A stretch of DNA of 64,000 nucleotides from positions 124,001 through 188,000 of the forward strand of contig CAIRDP010000020.1 in the NCBI GenBank assembly GCA_903877385.1, given 5' to 3'. The number at the start of each line of letters is the position of its first letter. Position 1 is the stretch's first letter. Shown piece by piece: positions 20,144 to 29,716 of the stretch. The notes below the pieces were generated by a model that ran no database searches, had not been told where the DNA came from, and worked only from the letters and a program-made list of their open reading frames with translations. The DNA is from an uncultured Bacteroidales bacterium. GTDB taxonomy: Bacteria > Bacteroidota > Bacteroidia > Bacteroidales > FEN-979. The translations under genes were made by a program, and so were the position numbers.

Positions 20144-21378
20144 TGAACTTCCCATTTTACATAGCGCGCCGTTACCTCTTCTCGCGGAAGTCCCATAACA
20201 TCATCAACATCATTTCGCTGATCTCGGCGATCGGGGTGATGATAGTGACCGCCGCCCTGGTGATCGTGCTTTCGGTGTTCAACGGCTTCGCCCGCCTCTC
20301 CGAATCCCTGTTCAACTCCTTCAACCCCGACATGACGATAACTCTCAAAAAAGGGAAAACCTTCGGGCCCGCCCAAATGGACATCCGCAGACTGAAACAA
20401 ATAAAAGGAGTGAAATACGTCACCGAAGTGATCGAGGAAAATGCCATGATGAAATACCTCGACAAGCAATCCATTGTCACCCTTAAGGGCGTGAGCAGCG
20501 ATTTTGAGAATATGTGTGGCATAGATACCATGATGGCTGCAGGGCATTTTATACTTGAACAGGGCGATATGAACTTCGCGGTGCTTGGTTACGGCGTTGC
20601 CGATTATCTCGGGGCCAACCTCAACGATTTCAAGAACCCCATCACGGTTTATGCCGCCCGCCGGGATGCCGATTTCTCCAATATGTTCGACAATGCCTTC
20701 AGCACGGCTTCCATTTTCCCCTCGGGGACCTTCTCGATACAATCCGATTTTGATGTGAAATATGCCATACTGCCCCTTCGCTTTATGAAACAGCTGCTGG
20801 GTTACAAGGACGAACTGACTTCCCTCGAGATCGGGCTCGACAAAAGGGCCGACCCTGCCCTGGTCCAGAAAGAGCTGCAGGCTGCCGCCGGGGATAAATT
20901 CAGGGTCAAGAACCGCTATGAGCAGCAGGAACTGATTTACAAGATATTCCGCACCGAAAAATGGGCCATAGTGATGATCCTGGCTTTTATACTGCTTATC
21001 GCCACATTCAACGTCATCGCTTCGATTTCGATGCTCATACTTGAAAAGAAAAAGGATATTGCGGTCCTTCAAAGCCTGGGGGCCGGTAAAACCCTCGTTC
21101 AGCGCATTTTCATGATTGAAGGCTTGCTGATATCGTTCTTCGGAGCCCTGGCCGGGCTGAGTCTTGGCGCAATCATCTGCTGGGCCCAGACCCGTTTCGG
21201 CCTTGTACGACTGGGCGGAATCGACAGCACTTTCGTGGTAAATACCTACCCTGTGCACATGATCCCCCAGGATTTTCTTATTATCTTTGTTATTGTGATG
21301 GGCATTGGTTTAATGGTGGGATGGTACCAGATTTATACCATCCGCAGGATTGATGCCACCATGATGCGGGCCGAATAG
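20143..21378 (+). CDS. ABC transporter permease, LolC/LolE-like (FtsX domain)
   Basis: FYIARRYLFSRKSHNIINIISLISAIGVMIVTAALVIVLSVFNGF; C-terminal FtsX TMs. Confidence 0.88.
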   Translation: MNFPFYIARRYLFSRKSHNIINIISLISAIGVMIVTAALVIVLSVFNGFARLSESLFNSFNPDMTITLKKGKTFGPAQMDIRRLKQIKGVKYVTEVIEENAMMKYLDKQSIVTLKGVSSDFENMCGIDTMMAAGHFILEQGDMNFAVLGYGVADYLGANLNDFKNPITVYAARRDADFSNMFDNAFSTASIFPSGTFSIQSDFDVKYAILPLRFMKQLLGYKDELTSLEIGLDKRADPALVQKELQAAAGDKFRVKNRYEQQELIYKIFRTEKWAIVMILAFILLIATFNVIASISMLILEKKKDIAVLQSLGAGKTLVQRIFMIEGLLISFFGALAGLSLGAIICWAQTRFGLVRLGGIDSTFVVNTYPVHMIPQDFLIIFVIVMGIGLMVGWYQIYTIRRIDATMMRAE

Positions 21379-21417
21379 CCTTTGCCCTGGTATTGAACTT
21401 TTATATAAAGATAAACT

Positions 21418-23748
21418 ATGCCTGCAAAATACTTTTTCAGGATAATCCTGCTCACGGGTTTTCTGTTGTTTGCCTCACTGCTCCAGGCGGGGAACATCAT
21501 TACCAGGCAGGGGAATAATGCCGTTACTTACTCTTCGGTCCCTTTCAGTTCGCTCGATATTAAAATGGATCTGTGCAAGCTGGACTTAGGTGAGGTACAG
21601 ACCAGGCTGGGACTGTTTACCGAACTTTTCACTGAAGGTTTTGGCGCCGGCAACATTGAGGGTGAACCAAAACTGCCGGTATATCATAAGCTCATACAGG
21701 TCCCCCTGGATGCAGGCTACGATATCAGCATCACTTACTCTCACTTCAGCGAGTTCAGGCTCAGCGATTACGGAGCCTTTCATGCCCTCATACCCGTGCA
21801 GGCCCCCCTGTCGAAACACATCAGCGATCCGGGCCAGGCCCCTTTTGTGATAAACCAGAGCAGCTACCGGCTGAATAAATTTACCGATGCCCCTCTTGTA
21901 AAGGTTTCCTATGTGGGCATCATGAGGGCCGTGGCCCTGGCAAGGCTCGACATTTCGGCTGTACAGTACAACCCGTTTACAGGGATCATCAGGGTGTATG
22001 ACCGCATCGAGGCAAGGATTGCGTTCACTCATCCCAATATCCTGTCCACCAAAAAGCTTCTTGATAAATACTCCTCGCCCTGGTACCAGGCCTTGTACAG
22101 CAGGATGCCGAATTACACCAAATCGGCCGACTCTCTGATCACCTCTGGTCCTGCTACGTATGTTATCGTATCCGATTCTTCTTTTAAAAGCAGCCTTAAG
22201 AGGTTCATAAACTGGAAAACACGAAAAGGCTTTAAGGTCATTGCAGCCTATACCGACGATCCCTCGGTGGGAACTTCCACCTTATCCATTAAAACCTACC
22301 TGCAGGGTTTGTATAACAACCCTCCTCCGGGCTTTAATCCGCCAGGCTTCGTATTGTTTGTGGGCGATGTCGACAAGATCCCTGCCTGGAACACCGGGGG
22401 CCATCCCAGCGATATGTATTACTGCGATTACACTAACGACAACATTCCCGAGCTCACCTACGGAAGGTTTGCAGCCCAGGATACCATCCAGCTGAACGCA
22501 TATATTGATAAAACCCTGGAGTATGAGCAATACACCATGCCTTCGGATGATTTCCTCGGGGAAGCCGTGATGGTGGCGGGAGCCGATCCAAACTACGGCC
22601 CTCTTTACGGGGATGGTCAGATCAATTACGGAACAAACAACTATTTCAACACGGCCCATGGCATTTTATCCCACACCTACCTTCAGCCCGAGTTGGTACC
22701 GGGCTCTTACGCCCCTGCCATCCACACCAATGTTTCAGACGGGGTGGCTTATGCAAATTATACCGCCCATGGCAGCGAAAACGGTTGGGCCAATCCTTCG
22801 TTCGGGATTTCCGACATCCAACTGCTGCAGAATGCCCATAAATACTGCCTTATGGTTGGGAATTGCTGCAAGACAGCCAATTTCAGCGTCGATTGTTTTG
22901 CAAAGGAAATAAGCCGGGCTGCAAACAAGGGAGCCCTGGGTTATATAGGTTGTTCCGATTATTCATACTGGGATGAAGATTACTGGTGGGCCTGCGGGTT
23001 CAAGGCGGTTAGCACGAACCCGGCTTATGACTCAGCCCACTTAGGATCTTACGATAAAACCTTTCATGACCATGGTGAACCTTTAAAGGATTACTTTGTA
23101 ACCATGGGCCAGATGGTGCAGGCCGGCGACTATGCAGTGGAAGAATCCGGTTCATCCATAAAATTATATTACTGGGAGACTTATTGCCTTATGGGAGATC
23201 CTTCGGTTTGCGTTTATTATTCAGTTCCCCCGGCAATCCAGGCCGGCTTCCCGAACATGGTTCCTGAAAATACAACAAGTTTGAGCGTTTCAACAGAGCC
23301 CCTGGCTTATGTTGCCCTGTCGCTTAACGACAGCACCCTTCTCGATGCCCGCTCAGTGGACTCCTCAGGCATAGCCGTGTTGAATTTCAATGCCGTGCCC
23401 TCGTCCTGTTATGCCCGCCTGATCATCACCAGGCAAAACCGCAGGCCTTTGACCGACAGTGTTTACTTTCACACCCCGGCTGTGGGGATAAGCAATTCGG
23501 GCCCGGGAAGTCCTCTTGCAGTTTACCCCAATCCATCCGCCGGGAAGTTCAGCATCGATCTGAATAATACCATGGGAATGGCCCTGGTGAGCTTATACGA
23601 TATCCACGGGAAACTCGTAATTTCATTAAATCAGCAAACACCAGGTATCATCACTGTTGATGGCAGCAAACTGGAAGCAGGAGTTTACTCCTGCAGGATA
23701 CAGTCGGCCGCCCGCACCGAGACCAGGAAAGTGGTCCTCTGTAAATAA
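21418..23748 (+). CDS. C25-family (gingipain-like) cysteine peptidase with T9SS type A C-terminal sorting domain
   Basis: Catalytic-type motifs NYTAHGSENGW and VGNCCKTANF; C-terminal VYPNPSAGKFSIDL...LYDIHGKLV...GVYSCRI...RKVVLCK. Confidence 0.9.
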   Translation: MPAKYFFRIILLTGFLLFASLLQAGNIITRQGNNAVTYSSVPFSSLDIKMDLCKLDLGEVQTRLGLFTELFTEGFGAGNIEGEPKLPVYHKLIQVPLDAGYDISITYSHFSEFRLSDYGAFHALIPVQAPLSKHISDPGQAPFVINQSSYRLNKFTDAPLVKVSYVGIMRAVALARLDISAVQYNPFTGIIRVYDRIEARIAFTHPNILSTKKLLDKYSSPWYQALYSRMPNYTKSADSLITSGPATYVIVSDSSFKSSLKRFINWKTRKGFKVIAAYTDDPSVGTSTLSIKTYLQGLYNNPPPGFNPPGFVLFVGDVDKIPAWNTGGHPSDMYYCDYTNDNIPELTYGRFAAQDTIQLNAYIDKTLEYEQYTMPSDDFLGEAVMVAGADPNYGPLYGDGQINYGTNNYFNTAHGILSHTYLQPELVPGSYAPAIHTNVSDGVAYANYTAHGSENGWANPSFGISDIQLLQNAHKYCLMVGNCCKTANFSVDCFAKEISRAANKGALGYIGCSDYSYWDEDYWWACGFKAVSTNPAYDSAHLGSYDKTFHDHGEPLKDYFVTMGQMVQAGDYAVEESGSSIKLYYWETYCLMGDPSVCVYYSVPPAIQAGFPNMVPENTTSLSVSTEPLAYVALSLNDSTLLDARSVDSSGIAVLNFNAVPSSCYARLIITRQNRRPLTDSVYFHTPAVGISNSGPGSPLAVYPNPSAGKFSIDLNNTMGMALVSLYDIHGKLVISLNQQTPGIITVDGSKLEAGVYSCRIQSAARTETRKVVLCK

Positions 23749-23750
23749 GC

Positions 23751-24635
23751 TTAAGGCTTCAGGCCCTGCATCCTGCTTTTTTTGGCCGATATAATAACTT
23801 TCACCTTGTTCACTCCGACGACCTGGCCCTTGGGGGTTGCTGATGGGTCAAGTACTGCAGTGATCAGCGAAAGCTGGGTAGAATCATGTATTACACCCGA
23901 TATTTTGGCAGTTTTGGAAAAGGAATAGGTCCTCGTGGTATCCACGCTTGAGGTTAGCTGTTCACCGTAATTCCCATTCATCGATCCTATGAAAGTTTCA
24001 TTAAAATAATATGGGTTGATATCGGGAGTTGGACCTGCGGCAGTGTCCTTGTTGGCCTGTATCCCAACGATGCTGTCTTCGACAATGTAAAGGCAGATGT
24101 TTGCCCCGGCAGTAAGCTTTTGTTTGAACCAGGTTGTGACGGTAGCCGTGAACTCGTGATTGTCGTCATTGTATGTAGCAGTTGCTTTTATTTTCGCCAC
24201 TACCGGCTTTTTCATCTGGGTTTCTACTGCTGCCGCCCATTGATCGCCACTCACAGGGAAAGCCGAGCCGAAGGTCGCACGGTCAATCAAACCCATGGGC
24301 ACATAAGGAATGGCAAAATCGGTGATCCACTGGTTGCCTTCGGGAGTCCTCAGGTCAAGAGAGTATTTTACATCAGGGTCGGCCAGGTATGTGCCATGCA
24401 CTTCCATAAGGATCAGCTTGCCCTTGTAATAATCCACCAGCTTCCTGGCTTTCTGGGATGCAAGGGGGCAGTTGATGCACTTATGCCCGGTAAATTCTTC
24501 GAGCAGCACATAGGGTTTGCCGGTACTGTCGAATTCGTTTTTAATGGTCGCATAAGGGGCGCTCAGCTTATCACAGGAGGTCATCATCCAGCCGGCGATT
24601 AATATAAGAGGGATTAAAACTCTGAATATTTTCAT
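23751..24635 (-). CDS. Omp28-related outer membrane/lipoprotein with thioredoxin-like CxxC
   Basis: MKIFRVLIPLILIAGWMMTSCDK lipobox; LLEEFTGHKCINCPLASQKA. Confidence 0.85.
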   Translation of the reverse strand: MKIFRVLIPLILIAGWMMTSCDKLSAPYATIKNEFDSTGKPYVLLEEFTGHKCINCPLASQKARKLVDYYKGKLILMEVHGTYLADPDVKYSLDLRTPEGNQWITDFAIPYVPMGLIDRATFGSAFPVSGDQWAAAVETQMKKPVVAKIKATATYNDDNHEFTATVTTWFKQKLTAGANICLYIVEDSIVGIQANKDTAAGPTPDINPYYFNETFIGSMNGNYGEQLTSSVDTTRTYSFSKTAKISGVIHDSTQLSLITAVLDPSATPKGQVVGVNKVKVIISAKKSRMQGLKP

Positions 24636-24657
24636 GTCTCTTCTGATTATCATTCAA

Positions 24658-26364
24658 TTAAAAACTGGAAGTGAGTGTCAGGGTAAACCCGCTTGACTGA
24701 GGCACAAAACGGCAAACGCCTCCCACGCATACGATCCCCTCGCGCTGGCGGCCGTAGGCAATCTGGATGCGGGTTGTATTGTACACAAAGCCTGCGGCCA
24801 CGTTGTAATAATGAAGCTGCTTGCTGGCATCTGAATTACCGTAATTCCACTGGTCCTGCAATGAGAAGAACCATTTTGGTGAGATCGTGACTTCCATCAG
24901 GCCTGCCGCCCAGTTCCGGTTATCCTGCATGGTCCATAGTCCCTGGACTTCCCAGCGAAGCGATAACTTCTTGTTCACATTATATGTTAAATCGGCAATA
25001 CCGATCTGAGAATAAATGATGGGATCGTCGGGATGACCCTGTACCACTGCTTTATTGTACGTCTGGTAGAGGTAATCGAAAATACCCTTCACCTGTTTCC
25101 CGAATTTCTTGCTGATCTCAACCTGGGTTTCCTGCCAGTAAACCTGGTTCCCGACCGAATAGAACTTTGTATTATATCCCAAAGTCCCGGTCTGGCCTAC
25201 AGGAGTGGTATCATTGATAGGGGTTTCGCGTATGGAATTAACCTGTGAAAAATCCACGGCTATCGAAAGCCCGGTCTTACCTCCAAGTTTTGTATTCTTG
25301 GGGATGGAATACAATATGCCTGCAGCAAGCCCTACTTCACCGGTCGTTTGTGTTGCATACGGGTACATGGATGAAAGGGCGTAGGTATGCTCCTTGTTGA
25401 TAGCGGGGAGGTAATTGATGTCAAGCCCGTTAATGGTATAGCTCCTGTTCGATTTATAACTGAAGTTGTCGATCCATTTCGATTTGATTTCCACACCGAG
25501 ATTCTTCTTTGAATAGGAAAGGTCAAGGAGGATGGCATCGCCGGGTTTGTAAATGTAAAGGTTCATCTGCGAAGGGTCGTTGATCTTGTGCGCGTATTCC
25601 GTATAAAAATTAACCCCGGCATAGTTCAGGTTCAGCCTTCCCCCGTAACAGGCTACATTTTCTGGAAGAGTCAGGGAATAAATCTTATCTCCGATTGGGT
25701 AAGTCATGGTTTTACCGGCCTGGTAGTCGCTTACATAACTTCCACCCAGCGTGATCTTGAATTTTGCATTAGCCAATGCATTAAAAATATCATTCAGGTT
25801 GAAATCAGCATCAATGCCTTTAACGATACCCCTGTTGTTGTTCTGGTAAGGGATCCAGAATATTCTCTGGAAACCCCAGACCCCGGTAATGGTGATCCCC
25901 TTTGAAGGCATGAATTTAACCCTGAGTCCTCTCATCGAATTATCATACCCCAGGGTCCAGTCCTGGTAAGTCCTGAAGGTCATTCCCTGGCCGAATTGCT
26001 CGTAAAAATTACCGGCTGTGACTTCCAGGAGGTCGTTCTTGTATTTGGCATACCAGTATGGAACTCCCGCTCCCTGGTAATTCGGGTCATAACCCAGCAG
26101 GGGAGGGAGGTAGGCTTCAAACCGCATGCCTGCGGTGATGTTTTTGTATTCATAATTAAATTCAGTGAAGCCGTTCATGCGTATGGGTTGCCCGTTCAGC
26201 GACTGGCTTGTGATCCCCATGGCCGCATCAGTCTGGTATAATGCGGCATCGGCCTGGAAAGATCCGGTGATCTGGGCATTCTTCAGGAAATCCTGTGCCT
26301 GCAAACGGCCCGGCAGCATCCCGATAAATACAATTCCAATACAAAGCAGGATAACTTTTTTCAA
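24658..26364 (-). CDS. DUF6029-like outer-membrane barrel protein
   Basis: Signal peptide and beta-barrel pattern; synteny between Omp28 and TlpA family genes; terminal SGFTLTLTSSF. Confidence 0.7.
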   Translation of the reverse strand: MKKVILLCIGIVFIGMLPGRLQAQDFLKNAQITGSFQADAALYQTDAAMGITSQSLNGQPIRMNGFTEFNYEYKNITAGMRFEAYLPPLLGYDPNYQGAGVPYWYAKYKNDLLEVTAGNFYEQFGQGMTFRTYQDWTLGYDNSMRGLRVKFMPSKGITITGVWGFQRIFWIPYQNNNRGIVKGIDADFNLNDIFNALANAKFKITLGGSYVSDYQAGKTMTYPIGDKIYSLTLPENVACYGGRLNLNYAGVNFYTEYAHKINDPSQMNLYIYKPGDAILLDLSYSKKNLGVEIKSKWIDNFSYKSNRSYTINGLDINYLPAINKEHTYALSSMYPYATQTTGEVGLAAGILYSIPKNTKLGGKTGLSIAVDFSQVNSIRETPINDTTPVGQTGTLGYNTKFYSVGNQVYWQETQVEISKKFGKQVKGIFDYLYQTYNKAVVQGHPDDPIIYSQIGIADLTYNVNKKLSLRWEVQGLWTMQDNRNWAAGLMEVTISPKWFFSLQDQWNYGNSDASKQLHYYNVAAGFVYNTTRIQIAYGRQREGIVCVGGVCRFVPQSSGFTLTLTSSF

Positions 26365-26390
26365 TGATTGAAGATTTTAATTAGAACTGA

Positions 26391-26918
26391 TTACTTGATT
26401 TCTTCTCCTTTTGCAAGTTTCCTTAGAACTTCGATGATCTCATTCTCATTCCCTTCGGCATAGGTGGTATGGGTCCATACGATCTGGCCTTTGCCGTTAA
26501 GGATAAAGGTTTGCGGTATCGGGCCTACGCCCATGGCACGCTTCAGGTCTGAGTTCTGGTCGATAAGGATGGTATAATTCCACCCTTTGCCGTCAACGAA
26601 TGGTTTTACCTGCGACATGGACCTGGCATCGTCAACCGAAACTGCATAAAGCTTAACCCCTGTTTCCTTTACCCAGTCGTCGTAAACATCGGAGATGGCG
26701 CTCAATTCGCGAACGCAGGGTTTGCACCAGGTTGCCCAGAAATCGATAATAATTGGTTTCCCGTCATTCTCAATCTTGGTGGTACTGAACACGTTCCCGT
26801 AAATATCCTTGATGTTGACATCGGGGACGGTCTTACGTTTTGCTGATGCATCCTCGCTCTGGGCGAAGCTCAGGATAAAGGCTGATAAAAAGATAAGGAG
26901 CAGGCTTGTTTTTTTCAT
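26391..26918 (-). CDS. TlpA-family thioredoxin
   Basis: IIIDFWATWCKPCVRELSAI redox motif with signal peptide. Confidence 0.92.
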   Translation of the reverse strand: MKKTSLLLIFLSAFILSFAQSEDASAKRKTVPDVNIKDIYGNVFSTTKIENDGKPIIIDFWATWCKPCVRELSAISDVYDDWVKETGVKLYAVSVDDARSMSQVKPFVDGKGWNYTILIDQNSDLKRAMGVGPIPQTFILNGKGQIVWTHTTYAEGNENEIIEVLRKLAKGEEIK

Positions 26919-26963
26919 GAGGTGTTGTGATTAAATTAACATGATGCAAAAATACGATTTATA

Positions 26964-27944
26964 TCATACATTGTAGACTTCAAGAATTTTGCAGTCGGGG
27001 CGCGGGAAAAGAGTGATCTTGTCAAGGATTGCAGGGATCAGCAAGACTTCCCCGGCAGAGATGCTTTCTTTTCCTGATCCGACTGACAGTTCAGCATTGC
27101 CCCCTGTACAGATATAAATAATGCAGGAATCCAGTTCGGAATAATCCTTGGCAATAGGAAGGTTGAAGTCGAGGATATTGGTATGGAAATAAGGGCTCTC
27201 AACCAGGTTCACGCTATGGTTTTTAATCCTGGTATATTCGCTGCGGTACGAGAGGGGGACATTGAAATCAATCGCATCCAGGGCGAGGGCGGTATGCAGC
27301 TCCCTTGAATTTCCCTGTTCGTCAAGCCTGTCCCAGTCGTAAATGCGGTAGGTCGTATCGGAAGTCTGCTGTATCTCGGTCAGGAGGATACCGGGCCCTA
27401 GCGCATGTACCCTGCCTGCGGGCATGTAAAAGACATCGCCTTTTTTAACCGGTTCATAATTCAGGATATTTTTCAGGGTTTTCTCCTTCAGGTTCTTCAT
27501 GTAGAACTCCCTGCTGATCTTGCGGTTGAATCCCGAAATCAGTTCGGCTCCATCCTTTGCATCCAACACATACCACATTTCGGTCTTGCCGCCCTCAAGT
27601 TTTCGCCTGGCTGCAAGGGCATCATCAGGATGCACCTGCACCGAGAGCCAGTCATTGGCATCAAGGAACTTGATAAGGACCGGGAACTGCTCCTTATTCC
27701 TGGTAAACGCCTTCTCCCCCACCAGCTCATCCATATAAACTTCCAGGAGTTCGTTCAGTTCGTTGCCCTTCAGAAACCCGTTGCTTACTTTGGTCTGTGA
27801 ACCGGGCACTCCCGACAGCATCCAGGCCTCGCCTATATCCTTTCCGGGAGCAAAATCAAACCCTAAGGAAGATTTCATCTTTTGCCCGCCCCAAATTTTC
27901 TCACGGAACAAGGGCTTGAATTTCAATGGGTACAATGTATTCAT
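26964..27944 (-). CDS. manA: Mannose-6-phosphate isomerase, class I
   Basis: FKPLFREKIWGGQ...VQVHPDDALA...TEMWYVLDA...GRVHALGPG. Confidence 0.93.
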   Translation of the reverse strand: MNTLYPLKFKPLFREKIWGGQKMKSSLGFDFAPGKDIGEAWMLSGVPGSQTKVSNGFLKGNELNELLEVYMDELVGEKAFTRNKEQFPVLIKFLDANDWLSVQVHPDDALAARRKLEGGKTEMWYVLDAKDGAELISGFNRKISREFYMKNLKEKTLKNILNYEPVKKGDVFYMPAGRVHALGPGILLTEIQQTSDTTYRIYDWDRLDEQGNSRELHTALALDAIDFNVPLSYRSEYTRIKNHSVNLVESPYFHTNILDFNLPIAKDYSELDSCIIYICTGGNAELSVGSGKESISAGEVLLIPAILDKITLFPRPDCKILEVYNV

Positions 27945-28050
27945 AAAAAATGTATTAGGATGAGCCGAGAGGTCGAAACTTCTTGTAACTTTGAATCCTG
28001 CCTGCAGGCAAAATTACTATTTTCGGGTAATATGAAGGACTTTATCGAAC

Positions 28051-28629
28051 ATGCGTATGCTTTGTATTGGAATTACAGGAACCATCGGAGCCGGTAAGGG
28101 TACGGTGGTTGAATATCTTGAGAAATCACGGGGTTTCAGGCATTATTCCGTTCGGGGCTTCCTTCTGGAGTATATCAGGCAGGAGGGCATGCCCGAGAAC
28201 CGCGACAGCATGTTTTTGCTCGGGAACCGCCTGAGAACGGAATTCGGGGCCTCCTATATCGTGGATTACTTATATGATATGGCGATGGACAGTGATGATA
28301 ACTGCATCATCGAGAGTATCCGCACCCCGGGCGAAGCAACGTCATTGCGCTCCAGGGGTAATTTTTACCTCCTGGCCGTAGATGCAGATCCAGGGCTGAG
28401 GTATAAAAGGATACGGCTGAGAAAATCAGAGACCGATACAGTTTCTTTTGCTACTTTCACCGAAAATGAAGAAAGGGAAATGACATCCGCAGATCCTGAC
28501 TGTCAGAATATCAGGGAATGTATCCGTATGGCTGATTTCGTAATGAGCAATAACGGCAGCAGGGAGGAATTGTATGAACAGCTGGAAACTATTTTAATAA
28601 AGATCCTAAATGGAAGAACAAGCATATAA
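28051..28629 (+). CDS. P-loop nucleotide kinase-like protein (DPCK-like)
   Basis: Walker A GITGTIGAGKGT; ESIRTPGEATSL; VDADPGLRYKRI; overlaps downstream dCMP deaminase. Confidence 0.8.
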   Translation: MRMLCIGITGTIGAGKGTVVEYLEKSRGFRHYSVRGFLLEYIRQEGMPENRDSMFLLGNRLRTEFGASYIVDYLYDMAMDSDDNCIIESIRTPGEATSLRSRGNFYLLAVDADPGLRYKRIRLRKSETDTVSFATFTENEEREMTSADPDCQNIRECIRMADFVMSNNGSREELYEQLETILIKILNGRTSI

Positions 28630-29107
28630 GAGACCCTCCTGGGACGAGTATTTCATGGAAATTGCCAATACGGTGGCTACCCGTGCCACCTGTGACAGGG
28701 GCAGAAGCGGGTGCGTGATCGCCCGCAACAAACAGATACTGGTGACCGGCTATGTTGGTAGTCCGCGAGGCTTGCAGCATTGCGACGAGATCGGCCACCT
28801 GATGAAAAAAGTATACCATGAGGACGGCCGTATTACGCAGCATTGCATGCGCACCGTGCATGCCGAACAGAATGCCATATGCCAGGCCGCAAGGCTGGGG
28901 ATCCCCCTGCAGGGAGCAACTATCTACTGCCGAATGACACCCTGCCGCACCTGCGCCATGCTCATCATCAACTGCGGCATCGAGCGGGTGGTCTGCGAAA
29001 GGAAGTACCACGACAGCCAGGAGAGCGAAACTATGTTCCTGCAATCAGGGGTAAGCCTCGAATATGTGTATAACGAAGTACAGGAGTATAAAGACCAGCA
29101 GGGCTGA
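28610..29107 (+). CDS. Deoxycytidylate (dCMP) deaminase
   Basis: TCDRGRSGCVIARNKQILVTGY...VHAEQNAICQAARLG...TPCRTCAMLIINCGI zinc deaminase motifs (HAE, PCxxC). Confidence 0.93.
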   Translation: MEEQAYKRPSWDEYFMEIANTVATRATCDRGRSGCVIARNKQILVTGYVGSPRGLQHCDEIGHLMKKVYHEDGRITQHCMRTVHAEQNAICQAARLGIPLQGATIYCRMTPCRTCAMLIINCGIERVVCERKYHDSQESETMFLQSGVSLEYVYNEVQEYKDQQG

Positions 29108-29148
29108 TGAAAGTAAACCTGTACGAAACACAAGGAGAACTTAGTTAA

Positions 29149-29664
29149 ATGCACCCAGAGCACGGATTGTCCAGGTCCCAGTTTGAAGCCTTGTTCCGCA
29201 GCGAATATAAGGGCATGCTGTATTTTGCCATCCGCTATGTAAAAGAAGAAGAAGCTGCCAAGGAGATCGTGCAGGAAGCTTTTATCAACCTTTGGGAGAA
29301 GAGGGAATCCATAGATCCGTTAAGGGAAGTGAAATCCTATCTTTCGGCTTCGGTAAGGAACCGCTGTCTAAACCATCTCCGCGACAACAAACGGTTTAAC
29401 GGCAAACTGCTCAGCCTGGGAGGCCTGCTGCCCATGCCCAGCAACGACGAACACAACCAGATGGAATTCAGGGAGTTAAGTCTGCAGATAAAGCATGCTA
29501 TTGATGAACTTCCCGAAAAATGCAGGGAGGTGTTCAGGCTGAACCGTTTCGAACAGATGAAATACCAGCAGATTGCCGACCACCTGCAGATTTCAATAAA
29601 AACCGTGGAGACACAAATGTCGAAAGCTCTCGCCCATATGAGGAGCAGGATAAAACAAACCTGA
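29149..29664 (+). CDS. ECF-type RNA polymerase sigma-70 factor
   Basis: YVKEEEAAKEIVQEAFINLWEKR (region 2), LPEKCREVFRLNRFEQMKYQQIADHLQISIKTVETQMSKAL (region 4). Confidence 0.94.
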   Translation: MHPEHGLSRSQFEALFRSEYKGMLYFAIRYVKEEEAAKEIVQEAFINLWEKRESIDPLREVKSYLSASVRNRCLNHLRDNKRFNGKLLSLGGLLPMPSNDEHNQMEFRELSLQIKHAIDELPEKCREVFRLNRFEQMKYQQIADHLQISIKTVETQMSKALAHMRSRIKQT

Positions 29665-29716
29665 AATTTATTTATAATGAGGTATAAGGGTAAAGCCCGC
29701 TTAAGGTGTATAATTA

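Noticed and set aside
20080-21258. 392-aa minus-strand ORF opposite the LolC/E permease
   Set aside because: Antisense to a convincing membrane-protein gene; composition not protein-like.
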